Positions 1 to 6,453 of a DNA stretch of 6,453 nucleotides are shown in pieces. Numbering within the stretch: the stretch's first letter is position 1; each line of letters begins with the position of its first letter. A program made the translations under genes and the position numbers. Below the pieces are notes generated by a model. It saw only the letters and a list, made by a program, of their open reading frames with translations. It did not search any database and was not told the DNA's origin. This stretch comes from Anaerolineae bacterium (GTDB taxonomy: Bacteria > Chloroflexota > Anaerolineae > JAADDB01), in the NCBI GenBank assembly GCA_015486895.1, contig WFQT01000273.1, positions 1 to 6,453 of the forward strand, read 5' to 3'.

Positions 1-130
1 AAGCATCGTCAACAATAATAAACTCGAAATCCGCAAAAGTTTGCTCTAAAATGCTCTCAACTGATTCGCGGAGGTAAGACTCTCCATTATATACTGACAT
101 CAAGACTGTGATGAAAGGAGCAGTCGCCAT
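1..130 (-). CDS. GT2 family glycosyltransferase, N-terminal fragment cut by the window edge
   Basis: The first 43 codons of a GT-A type glycosyltransferase leave the window at the left edge. The peptide shows the standard GT2 opening: FITVLMSVYNGESYLRESVE (6-25), then ILEQTF (27-32) and FIIVDDA (37-43), where D41 and D42 begin the nucleotide-sugar-binding region. Inverting sugar transfer onto the same glycan is expected. The start is uncertain. ATG 130 is given here, but in-frame GTG codons at 133 and 136 also follow the in-frame stop at 142-140. GGAG (146-143) lies six bases before GTG 136 and twelve before ATG 130, so the true start may be six bases earlier. GC is low (21 of 60 at 1-60), unlike the GT4 gene just upstream. 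Confidence 0.85.
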   Translation of the reverse strand, partial: MATAPFITVLMSVYNGESYLRESVESILEQTFADFEFIIVDDA

Positions 131-218
131 CACCACTGATTACTCCCAAACCACGCCCAAACACATTTTTCTAATACTGCCCTCTCCCTTGCGTAAGCAG
201 AATGGAATAGCACGCCAC

Positions 219-1334
219 TCACTTAGCAACAACAGCGCTCAACAATTCTAACTCTTGTTGGGCGACACGCTCTAAAGCAAAGTGCTCCACCACAAACTCC
301 CGGGCGTTACGCCCTATGCGGGCCTGCAGGCCGGGATCACCCAACACCTCTTGAATCGCAGCCCGAATCTCTTCGGGTGATGTGCCACACAGATATCCAG
401 TTTCTCGATGACGAATGAGCTCTCGAACGCCCGGCACATCGGCGCCGATGACGGGCAATCCGCAGGCCATGGCCTCGATCAGGGTCTTTGGATGGCCTTC
501 GTAGAACGAAGGCAGGACGAAAAGCTGCGAACTGCTGAGATACTCGGGCAGTGCTGTGTGGGGCAGGTTACCCAGAAAACGGACCGGCAGGCCCTCCGCC
601 TGTGCTTTGGCTTCCAACGCGCCGCGCAGGCTCCCATTGCCAATCATCAGCAGCTCCACATCCAGTCCTTTCACTGCCTCCAGCAGAGCGAAGGGGTTCT
701 TTTGCTCCTCCAGCCGGCCAATGAAGCAGATGCGGCCCTGCCTGGGAGAGCCGTTAGGGTTTGGTTTAAAGAGCCCTGCGTCCACGTAGTTAGGGATGAC
801 CGTGACTTTCTCCTCCGGTAGGCTGTAGCGCTCGATCACGGCTTGCCGCATGGCCGGCGCTGTCACCACTACCCGATCGGCCCCGGCAAACACTATGCCT
901 TCATAAGTGCGGGCCCTGCCCGCTTGAGGTGAATCGACACCATGCTGACGCTCCACGAACTCTGAGTAAAGATAGCCACAGCGAGCCACAAATTTCCTAT
1001 TGAAACGGCTAGCAATGCGTAAAGGAACATCAGCTCCCCACACCTGATTGCTCTTGAGCACTGTCGGCCCTCGCCATAAAAGGGGATAAATTGTAGTCAA
1101 TAAGCGAGTATACCACCGGTCCGACAAGCCCCAGCGGTTACACAGGATGCGGATGCCGGGGATGCGGTTGGCGTAGGCCAGGTCACGCTGGTCGCCGTAG
1201 GTAACGAAGGTGATACTTCGCAAGTGCGGCCGCAACGCCCGATACAGCGCCACTTCCCGCTCGAACATGCCCACCTGCTCCCAGGTGCGCAGGGAGACGC
1301 CGCGGGTGAAGAAGAGGGTGAGATTGAAGTTCAC
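219..1334 (-). CDS. GT4 family glycosyltransferase
   Basis: This retaining GT-B glycosyltransferase is predicted to add a sugar from a nucleotide-sugar donor to the growing lipid-linked glycan. The 371-aa product is the usual GT4 length. The N-terminal domain opens with LTLFFTRGVSLRTWE (5-19). The C-terminal domain shows VIPNYVD (179-185), GRLEEQKNP (206-214), and LFVLPSFYEGHPKTLIEA (271-288), which holds the EX7E pair E279 and E287, then GLPVIGADVPGVREL (292-306). The start is GTG at 1334, giving a GTGA overlap with the upstream stop; GGGA lies nine bases before it. Translation is therefore probably coupled to the two-module transferase. GC is high here (41 of 60 at 421-480). The stop is TGA. 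No truncation is seen. Enzyme class is secure; sugar specificity is not. Confidence 0.92.
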   Translation of the reverse strand: MNFNLTLFFTRGVSLRTWEQVGMFEREVALYRALRPHLRSITFVTYGDQRDLAYANRIPGIRILCNRWGLSDRWYTRLLTTIYPLLWRGPTVLKSNQVWGADVPLRIASRFNRKFVARCGYLYSEFVERQHGVDSPQAGRARTYEGIVFAGADRVVVTAPAMRQAVIERYSLPEEKVTVIPNYVDAGLFKPNPNGSPRQGRICFIGRLEEQKNPFALLEAVKGLDVELLMIGNGSLRGALEAKAQAEGLPVRFLGNLPHTALPEYLSSSQLFVLPSFYEGHPKTLIEAMACGLPVIGADVPGVRELIRHRETGYLCGTSPEEIRAAIQEVLGDPGLQARIGRNAREFVVEHFALERVAQQELELLSAVVAK

Positions 1335-3355
1335 CGTGCCACGTCCCGAAGTAGCGTCAGATACTTCTCGGCTACGTCGTCCAGGCTCGGTACCACGATC
1401 AGGTTCTGGAACATCTTGTAGTTTTCCACGAGAGCGTCTAACTGAGGGAGAATCCCGTCCACATCGTTGAAGGGCAAGCCACCATAGCCCACCAATTCGG
1501 GATGGCCGCCGTCATTCAAATAGAGCGCAGGCAGGCCGCAGGACAGTGCCTCGATCAGTGCGTTGGAACAAGGATCGTTTTGGCTAGCTGTAATATAAAT
1601 GTCGTGCTGGCGGAGAATGTTGGCAAGCTGTTCCGACGACAGAGGCGGAATCTGGCGGATGCGATCGAAGCGTTCTGAGGCCCGTCCCACAAAGGTGTAC
1701 TCGAAACGGTCCCAATCCAGGTGTGCTTCGATCCACTTGTAGATCGGCCCACCTTTTCGAGGGTTGTCGGACCAACTGGTGGAGACAAGGCGGATCTTAC
1801 GCTCAGGATCGAAAGAGATGCGGCCACGCCGGTGAAAGATGTCCGGGTCTACCGCATTATGGATAACTACCGGATTAACCGGTTGGTAGCCCATCTCGAC
1901 AATCCGCTGATACGTCCAGGCAGACTGTAGCACGGTAGCAGAAGCGAATCTTGTATTAAGGCGGAAGCCTAACTCATCCTTCTCCCGATCGAATCCACGG
2001 ATGAGATGAATCGGCCCATCTATGCGATGCACAATGTTCAGCCTGTGCCGCCGGCTGAACTCCAGAAAGCGATCCACGTCGAAGTGAATCGAATTCAGGA
2101 GGTAGGCATCTATGCCTTTCCCGATCTCATTTTCCCGAACGCGAACCCCACGTTTGCGCAGTGCTTTGCGCAAGGCCAGCATGAACTGGTTGCCGCCACC
2201 ATACGGCGGGCTGAAGAACGTATGCCATAGCCCAACTGTCAGTCTTGTATTGCCTGCCCTGGGGAAGAAGCGACGCAGAAATCGTATGGCCATCCACTTG
2301 CGACGAGCGTCAGATTGATAGGTCGCCTCACCATTGCTTTTATAGATCGGAATCTTATCAATATCCTCGTAAAGCCTACGAAACAGCGGGGCAACTGCAT
2401 CAGGGCGATATCTTCGATGCACACGTTCATAGTGCAGATCTAACGATCCGGCCAGTTTGTTCTCTGCAATGTCCTGCTCGATAAGAGCGACAGCATCGGC
2501 CGGGGACGTGAAAACACAGGCTGTATCCAGGATGTCACTTGCCAGACCCACCGGCGTGCTGATGATCTTGCAGCGAGCGGCAGCCGCCTCCATGATGGAA
2601 TGCGGCCCACCTTCTGAGCGACTGGCTACCACATACAAGTCCACCAAGTTGTACAACAGATTGAGCGTCCGCCGAGGCAATAAGTTGGCCTCAATGTCAT
2701 CTGTCTCGACTGGCTGACCGACGTAAGTAACTGGGATTCCCCGCTCTGTAAGTTGCCGGCGCAGCCAATGACGCCGTGGTCCTGCCAGTACCGCGTGGAT
2801 AGGATAACCTCGCTGCCAGAGCCTCGACAAGATTTCCAGGAAGATGTCAGGCCCTTTCATCAACTTGGGTTTGCTTAAATCGTACCCTTCGGTATCGCGC
2901 TGGAAGCTACCGACCAAGTAGGCGTCTGGGGGAAACTGCCATTGCCTGCGCAGGGCCTCAAGCTGCGCATCCTCAGAATAAAGTGGCTGGAAGGTTTCTA
3001 CATCAACCGTGTAAGGGATCAACTGGTTAGGTACGCCAATGCCAGTGAGTTGCTGGGCTGCCTGGCTGGTTTGTGTCACCCAACAACCAACCAGGGAGAC
3101 GGCATGGCGATGGTGTGGCAAAGTCAGGTAGCGAAAGGGCTCACCGGGTACGTGACAGATGATACGTTTGCCGATTAACTGCTCCTTCGGCAAACGCAAT
3201 AGACCCTCCCACCAAACTGAATGCACGACCTCGCAATGCTCAAGGTCAGTAAACTCAACGATACCTTCCAATGCGCGCCGGGTCAGGCTGAGATCCTCGT
3301 CCAGCGCCCAGCCCATGCCATCGCCGCCGGTGAGAAAGACTTTAGGCTTATTCAT
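1331..3355 (-). CDS. Two-module GT4-like glycosyltransferase
   Basis: A single 674-aa reading frame carries two GT-B type glycosyltransferase modules joined by a basic linker (about 335-370). Module 1 (about 1-335) ends in a canonical EX7E motif, E248 to E256 in SEGGPHSIMEA, the usual donor-nucleotide-binding signature of GT4. Module 2 (about 370-674) has a glycine-rich acceptor-side loop YGGGNQ (385-390), VIHNAVDPDIF (497-507), and a variant signature in which the first Glu is Asp: D594 to E602 in NDPCSNALIEA. Both modules look complete, so one polypeptide may add two sugars or alternate linkages. Cytoplasmic action on a lipid-linked acceptor is expected, with no signal peptide or membrane segment seen. 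The start ATG 3355 overlaps the methyltransferase stop, with AAGG ten bases upstream; the end overlaps the next gene by four bases. GC is higher than in the exporter genes. Donor sugar and linkage cannot be read from the sequence. Confidence 0.88.
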   Translation of the reverse strand: MNKPKVFLTGGDGMGWALDEDLSLTRRALEGIVEFTDLEHCEVVHSVWWEGLLRLPKEQLIGKRIICHVPGEPFRYLTLPHHRHAVSLVGCWVTQTSQAAQQLTGIGVPNQLIPYTVDVETFQPLYSEDAQLEALRRQWQFPPDAYLVGSFQRDTEGYDLSKPKLMKGPDIFLEILSRLWQRGYPIHAVLAGPRRHWLRRQLTERGIPVTYVGQPVETDDIEANLLPRRTLNLLYNLVDLYVVASRSEGGPHSIMEAAAARCKIISTPVGLASDILDTACVFTSPADAVALIEQDIAENKLAGSLDLHYERVHRRYRPDAVAPLFRRLYEDIDKIPIYKSNGEATYQSDARRKWMAIRFLRRFFPRAGNTRLTVGLWHTFFSPPYGGGNQFMLALRKALRKRGVRVRENEIGKGIDAYLLNSIHFDVDRFLEFSRRHRLNIVHRIDGPIHLIRGFDREKDELGFRLNTRFASATVLQSAWTYQRIVEMGYQPVNPVVIHNAVDPDIFHRRGRISFDPERKIRLVSTSWSDNPRKGGPIYKWIEAHLDWDRFEYTFVGRASERFDRIRQIPPLSSEQLANILRQHDIYITASQNDPCSNALIEALSCGLPALYLNDGGHPELVGYGGLPFNDVDGILPQLDALVENYKMFQNLIVVPSLDDVAEKYLTLLRDVAR

Positions 3356-4062
3356 AGTCTTATTGCCTTGATGCCAAAACCAGTAGTATAACTTCTAAAA
3401 AAGGCGCTTTCCCCGTCACCAAGTAACCCATCCCAACGGACCGCTTTCTCTCTGCCCCAAATAACTGCCCTTGCAAGCAGCGCACGCAGATGGCGCGATC
3501 GAGGACTGCCCTCCCGGGCCAGTTCAAGAACCCACCCCCGCGCCATGTCAGCCAATACACTCCAAAACAAGCCTTGTCTTTCTACCAACACATCACCAAA
3601 GCCGAGATGGGCTAAGTTCTCCTGCCAGAAGTAGGCGGTATAGCGCCCATAGTCATACGGGTCCGCATGAATTCTCACCAGAAACGGAACGCAAGCTAAT
3701 AATGTTCCTCCTGGCTTCAACACCCGGTGGAGCTCTCGCAACACTGCACGCGGGTCAGGAACGTGCTCAAGCACTTCTGCACAGATAACGATGTCAAAGC
3801 AACTATCTGCAAACGGAAGCGACGCCACATCCGCCTGGGCGTGGGGCCGTTTATTCGGCGAGAGGTTAACGTAAGTAACGCACAGGTCATATTTTCCAAT
3901 ATCAAACCGACCACGCTTACGAATGCGTACCCCGCCAGCATCTAAAACAAGGCTACCGGGAGCTATTGTCGGTACATGACGGAAGAAAAATTCATCAATG
4001 TAATACCGTCTGAGCGTATATCCCAGATCACGGGCCAATTCGGGCGGCATAGTTGTATCCAT
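3352..4062 (-). CDS. Class I SAM-dependent methyltransferase, probably acting on the glycan
   Basis: The predicted role is transfer of a methyl group from S-adenosylmethionine to a sugar or other acceptor in the cytoplasm. The 236-aa product has a Methyltransf_11-like core: motif I VLDAGG (39-44), an acidic strand and loop ADVASLPFADSCFDIVICAE (77-96), then VLEHVPDPRAVLRELHRVLK (97-116) followed by PGG (117-119). Motif I lacks the usual second glycine (V45), while the rest is intact, so this is more likely a subfamily trait than damage. The downstream stretch HADPYDYGRYT (132-142) is a likely substrate-side segment. AAGGA lies only three bases before ATG 4062, and a second ATG at 4050 (Met5) is a possible alternative start. 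The stop overlaps the next start codon (ATGA). Its place directly after wzt suggests modification, perhaps end-capping, of the exported chain. The acceptor is unknown. Confidence 0.87.
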   Translation of the reverse strand: MDTTMPPELARDLGYTLRRYYIDEFFFRHVPTIAPGSLVLDAGGVRIRKRGRFDIGKYDLCVTYVNLSPNKRPHAQADVASLPFADSCFDIVICAEVLEHVPDPRAVLRELHRVLKPGGTLLACVPFLVRIHADPYDYGRYTAYFWQENLAHLGFGDVLVERQGLFWSVLADMARGWVLELAREGSPRSRHLRALLARAVIWGREKAVRWDGLLGDGESAFFRSYTTGFGIKAIRL

Positions 4063-4090
4063 TGTTCCTTACAGCTTCTTTTCCACAAGC

Positions 4091-4132
4091 CATGCCAAAT
4101 GAACCAGACAGAACGGATGACAGGCCAAATGA
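4091..4132 (-). repeat. Imperfect 12-base direct repeat in the wzt-methyltransferase gap
   Basis: On the minus strand TCATTTGGCCTG (4132-4121) and TCATTTGGCATG (4102-4091) match at 11 of 12 bases, with a 30-base period, close to three helical turns. They occupy the middle of the 121-base gap, upstream of the methyltransferase start. The spacing would suit a tandem protein-binding site, but a chance repeat is possible and no function can be assigned from the sequence. Confidence 0.35.
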
Positions 4133-4183
4133 CATTGCGATCTAATCGATCCTATCATCGCGGGCAAGGTAATCAATCTCGCC

Positions 4184-5443
4184 TCAACTCGCTGTCGGCG
4201 CTTCCCACTCCGGTTCCATCAGGATAACGCCATAGTCAGAAGACAAACGTATATCATTAGGAACTTGAACGTTAAAAGCAGCGAGACCATATCCACCACC
4301 GATGATTGAACCGTTAGGATGGCGAATCCTCATGCGAATGGTATATATTCCACTCAAGAGAGGCAAAGAAGGAATCGTACACCGAAACTTACCTTCTCCA
4401 TCTAAATTCATCTCAAACCCCGCGCCTTCACTGGTAAAGCCCGAAATGTAAAAAGAGTCAATTGTTTCAATTCCAAACCCAACAATCGCGCTTCTCACCA
4501 GTTCTTTGGACCGGTAAGTCACCTCAATTGTCAAGGGACCTCCTGTGCGAAAAGTCAGCGCTTCCTGCCCGGCAGCATCGAGAAAGCGAACATCGACAAT
4601 ATCAACCGTGGCATCTTCCATCCGGCCCTGAAGTACGCGTATCTCCTGGCCCTCTGAAAACCGCTGATGCAGTATCTTAAGATTCGCACTCTGGTAATAG
4701 TGGGACACTGAATCAATCGTTTTACCAAAGGCAACCTGATTGCCTCTATCCAAGACTATCGTCCGGTCACAAAGTCGTTCAACTTGCCGGATAGAATGCG
4801 ACACGAAAATAAGTGTCTTGCCCCCATTCCGCATACGTTCAAACTTATCGAAACACTTCCGCTGAAAAGTGATATCACCTACAGCTAAAACTTCATCCAC
4901 CAGCAAGATATCGGCATCGACGTTGACAGCCACGGAAAAGCCCAGCCGCACTAACATTCCACTGGAATAAGTTCTGATGGGACGATTAAACCACTCTCCT
5001 AACTCTGTGAAGTCCTCAATCTCTGGTAGCTTGGCCTCCATATCCCGCCGCGACAAGCCCATGATTGCTCCAAGCAAGAACACATTCTCCCGTCCGGTCA
5101 ACTCAGGGTGAACACCGGCATTCAGCTCAATCATGGGAAAGACACGACCGGCAACCATCACCTGGCCCCGCGTCGGCGGCGTAACTCCCGCCAGTACTTT
5201 CAACAGCGTACTCTTGCCAGCACCATTATAACCGATAACGCCAATCGTCTCTCCCCGGCGTACAGAAAAAGAGATATCCTTAAGCGCCCAAATAGCATTA
5301 CTACTGGGGATAACACCGTCGCCGTTATCATCTCCAACTCCCTTCATCGCCGCGCGATTGCGAACACGACGAAGCCAGTGGTAGAGAGGTAACCCGTAGC
5401 GTTTCCAAAGGTGATTTACTTCTATAACAATATCATCAGACAT
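4184..5443 (-). CDS. wzt: ABC transporter ATPase with C-terminal glycan-recognition domain (Wzt type)
   Basis: This is the ATP-hydrolysing subunit that powers polysaccharide export with Wzm. Visible ATPase motifs in the 419-aa product are Walker A GYNGAGKST (71-79), the signature YSSGM (159-163), Walker B ILLVDE (179-184) with the D-loop region following, and the switch histidine in VSHS (H216). The segment VFPMIELNAGVHPELTGREN (101-120) is typical of the Wzt/TagH branch. Residues from about 260 to 410 form an extra beta-rich region (for example LTIEVTY 304-310, GIYTIRMRI 365-373), matching the position of the Wzt C-terminal carbohydrate-binding domain. In well-studied systems that domain recognises a modified chain end and so couples export to chain completion. 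A hydrophilic insert (about 30-50) precedes the ATPase core. The neighbouring methyltransferase is a candidate for making the recognised mark. Family assignment is very secure; glycan specificity is not predictable. Confidence 0.94.
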   Translation of the reverse strand: MSDDIVIEVNHLWKRYGLPLYHWLRRVRNRAAMKGVGDDNGDGVIPSSNAIWALKDISFSVRRGETIGVIGYNGAGKSTLLKVLAGVTPPTRGQVMVAGRVFPMIELNAGVHPELTGRENVFLLGAIMGLSRRDMEAKLPEIEDFTELGEWFNRPIRTYSSGMLVRLGFSVAVNVDADILLVDEVLAVGDITFQRKCFDKFERMRNGGKTLIFVSHSIRQVERLCDRTIVLDRGNQVAFGKTIDSVSHYYQSANLKILHQRFSEGQEIRVLQGRMEDATVDIVDVRFLDAAGQEALTFRTGGPLTIEVTYRSKELVRSAIVGFGIETIDSFYISGFTSEGAGFEMNLDGEGKFRCTIPSLPLLSGIYTIRMRIRHPNGSIIGGGYGLAAFNVQVPNDIRLSSDYGVILMEPEWEAPTAS

Positions 5444-5450
5444 GTTTTTA

Positions 5451-5454
5451 CCTT
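5451..5454 (-). promoter_or_regulatory. Ribosome binding site of wzt
   Basis: The minus strand reads AAGG seven bases before the ATG at 5443. It lies in the 47-base gap between the permease stop and the ATPase start. I see no terminator or convincing promoter in that gap, so wzm and wzt are probably co-transcribed. Confidence 0.55.
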
Positions 5455-5490
5455 AGTTGTGTAACATTGCTGTCCTATGCGTGTCCTTTA

Positions 5491-6324
5491 CTACATCACA
5501 TCTGCGAAGTACTGGGACATGTGGTGAAAAAACGGCCAGCTTATCGCCCAAACCACAACAACAACAACGGTCGTTATTAACAACAAATGTAGATCAGGTG
5601 GAGTACCTTTAACTAAAATATTGCGAAACCCCTCGATAATACCTACCATAGGATTTAACCCGTACAAGAAACGCCAACGCTCAGGAACTTGACTCAAAGG
5701 ATACATAATCGGCGTAGCCAAGAGCCAGAACTGCATAAGGAAAGGCAAACCGAAGGTAATGTCCTGCTTGTAAGTACCAACAGCAGCAATGCCCAAGCCT
5801 ACGCCCAAGGCTAATAAAGCTGTTAGCAATAACAAAGGGAAAAACCAGAGCAGTGACCAGTTAACAGGAACACGGAACCAGATCATCATACCAACAAGGA
5901 TCAAAGAGGCAATAAAGAAGTCTATTAGAGTAGTGAAGACAGCAGCTAAAGGAAATACTTCACGAGCAATGGACATCTTTTTAACCAGACCTCGATTGGA
6001 CAGGACACTGGGACCGCATTTAGTGGTAGCATTAGAAAAGAACGTCCACGGCACCAAGGCGCTATAAGTGAAAATAATGTAGGGAACGCCATCACTCGGG
6101 ATCTTCAGCGTGCCACGAAGAAAAGTGAAAATGACCATGTAGAATAGTGGCTGTATGATTGCCCAGCCCGGTCCCAAGATAGAACGACGGTAGCGACCCT
6201 TCCACTCGCGCATCACAAGAGCCCGGATAAGGTCAACAAGCCGCCGAACTTCGGCCCCATTATCGACAGGATGAACGTACGTGCCCTGACTCAAGATCCT
6301 CTTTCCTTCCGTTGATAATTCCAT
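5491..6324 (-). CDS. wzm: ABC-2 type polysaccharide export permease (Wzm/TagG family)
   Basis: This is the membrane subunit of an ABC transporter that moves lipid-linked polysaccharide across the cytoplasmic membrane, paired with the Wzt ATPase encoded next. The product is 277 aa, a normal length for Wzm. After a cytoplasmic N-terminus comes the family hallmark YRRSILGPGW (residues 45-54), then about six hydrophobic segments near residues 51-68, 81-97, 123-148, 156-183, 194-210 and 246-266. A loop containing YGLNPMVGIIEGFRN (about 221-235) is also typical of ABC-2 O-antigen and teichoic-acid permeases. The frame stays open upstream to a TTG at 6369, but ATG 6324 has a GAGGTG site six bases away and follows the upstream stop by one base, so I prefer it. 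The stop is TAG. The gene is relatively low in GC (22 of 60 at 5881-5940). Family assignment is confident; the exact glycan is unknown. Confidence 0.93.
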   Translation of the reverse strand: MELSTEGKRILSQGTYVHPVDNGAEVRRLVDLIRALVMREWKGRYRRSILGPGWAIIQPLFYMVIFTFLRGTLKIPSDGVPYIIFTYSALVPWTFFSNATTKCGPSVLSNRGLVKKMSIAREVFPLAAVFTTLIDFFIASLILVGMMIWFRVPVNWSLLWFFPLLLLTALLALGVGLGIAAVGTYKQDITFGLPFLMQFWLLATPIMYPLSQVPERWRFLYGLNPMVGIIEGFRNILVKGTPPDLHLLLITTVVVVVVWAISWPFFHHMSQYFADVM

Positions 6325-6325
6325 T

Positions 6326-6453
6326 TTACCCACCTCGCTCGGAGCGCCAAATCTGCCATGTTGCCACAAGAGCCGGTATCACCAAAACCTCGGCATTGAT
6401 CTTGAATCGCAGATAATGCCACATCTTTTCTGCAAAGTGGCCTCGCGATCTTC
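6326..6453 (-). CDS. C-terminal tail of an unidentified protein, 5' end outside window
   Basis: The last 41 codons of a reading frame enter from the right edge and end in TAA at 6328-6326, one base before the permease ATG. The frame has no internal stop. The peptide is protein-like: a charged and aromatic stretch (KMWHYLRFKINAE) is followed by a hydrophobic segment (VLVIPALVATW) and a basic end (RSERGG). The spacing suggests a translationally coupled upstream member of the same operon. The tail has no catalytic motif. From context a glycosyltransferase or other glycan-cluster enzyme is likely, but that is inference only. A second frame is also open across these bases, but its composition (many Cys, Arg and Gly) looks less natural. 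Moderate confidence that this is coding, low confidence on any function. Confidence 0.5.
   Translation of the reverse strand, partial: RSRGHFAEKMWHYLRFKINAEVLVIPALVATWQIWRSERGG
6331..6336 (-). promoter_or_regulatory. Strong Shine-Dalgarno site that fixes the wzm start
   Basis: On the minus strand these bases read GAGGTG, a close match to the anti-Shine-Dalgarno complement, six bases before the ATG at 6324. This decides the permease start in favour of ATG 6324 over the in-frame TTG at 6369. The site lies inside the last codons of the upstream gene, as expected for coupled translation. Confidence 0.75.

Noticed and set aside
140..166. An eight-codon ATG-to-TAA mini frame just before the GT2 gene, possibly a leader peptide
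   Set aside because: No well-spaced ribosome binding site and no regulatory codon pattern or paired hairpins were seen, so chance is the simplest explanation.
131..218. Search for a terminator or promoter in the gap between the GT4 and GT2 genes
   Set aside because: No stable hairpin with a T-run and no convincing -35/-10 pair was found; only the GGAG site near 146-143 is credible.
408..821. A 137-codon open frame on the plus strand
   Set aside because: It lies wholly antisense to the GT4 gene, whose protein has clear family motifs. The plus-strand product shows no recognisable domain and is explained by the high GC of the coding strand.
4137..4161. Inverted repeat GCGAT/ATCGC as a terminator after wzt
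   Set aside because: Five-base arms with a 15-base loop and no following T-run are too weak for an intrinsic terminator.
5556..5568. Short CAA trinucleotide run that could be a phase-variation repeat
   Set aside because: Only about four units long and a unit of three cannot shift the frame. It simply encodes part of the valine-rich last membrane segment of the permease.

Overview
The window is part of a cluster for building and exporting a cell-surface polysaccharide. Every supported gene lies on the minus strand, so transcription runs from high to low coordinates. The order is: the tail of an unidentified gene (6453-6326), an ABC-2 permease of Wzm type (6324-5491), a Wzt-type ATPase with a C-terminal glycan-recognition domain (5443-4184), a SAM methyltransferase (4062-3352), a two-module GT4-like glycosyltransferase (3355-1331), a single-module GT4 glycosyltransferase (1334-219), and the first 43 codons of a GT2 glycosyltransferase (130-1). 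The last gene runs off the left edge.

The genes are tightly packed. The permease starts one base after the upstream stop codon. The methyltransferase and two-module transferase share an ATGA overlap, and the two GT4 genes share a GTGA overlap. The longer gaps are 5444-5490 (47 bp, only the wzt ribosome binding site seen), 4063-4183 (121 bp, with an imperfect 12-base direct repeat) and 131-218 (88 bp, nothing convincing). I saw no rRNA, tRNA, CRISPR array, insertion sequence or strong terminator hairpin. No plus-strand reading frame looks like a real gene.

The likely shared job is the ABC-transporter-dependent route. Glycosyltransferases extend a lipid-linked glycan in the cytoplasm, the methyltransferase modifies it (possibly capping the chain end), Wzt binds the finished chain through its C-terminal domain, and Wzm-Wzt moves it across the membrane. 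The order wzm, wzt, methyltransferase, multi-module GT4, GT4 resembles the Escherichia coli O8/O9a mannan O-antigen cluster, although the methyltransferase here lacks the kinase and coiled-coil parts of WbdD.

The host is a bacterium using Shine-Dalgarno sites and the standard code, but I cannot place it in a phylum. Base composition is uneven. Hand-counted 60-base samples are about 43-47% GC in most of the exporter and methyltransferase (one is 37%), mostly 53-68% in the two GT4 genes, and 35% at the GT2 end. The two GT4 genes may therefore have a different origin from their neighbours.
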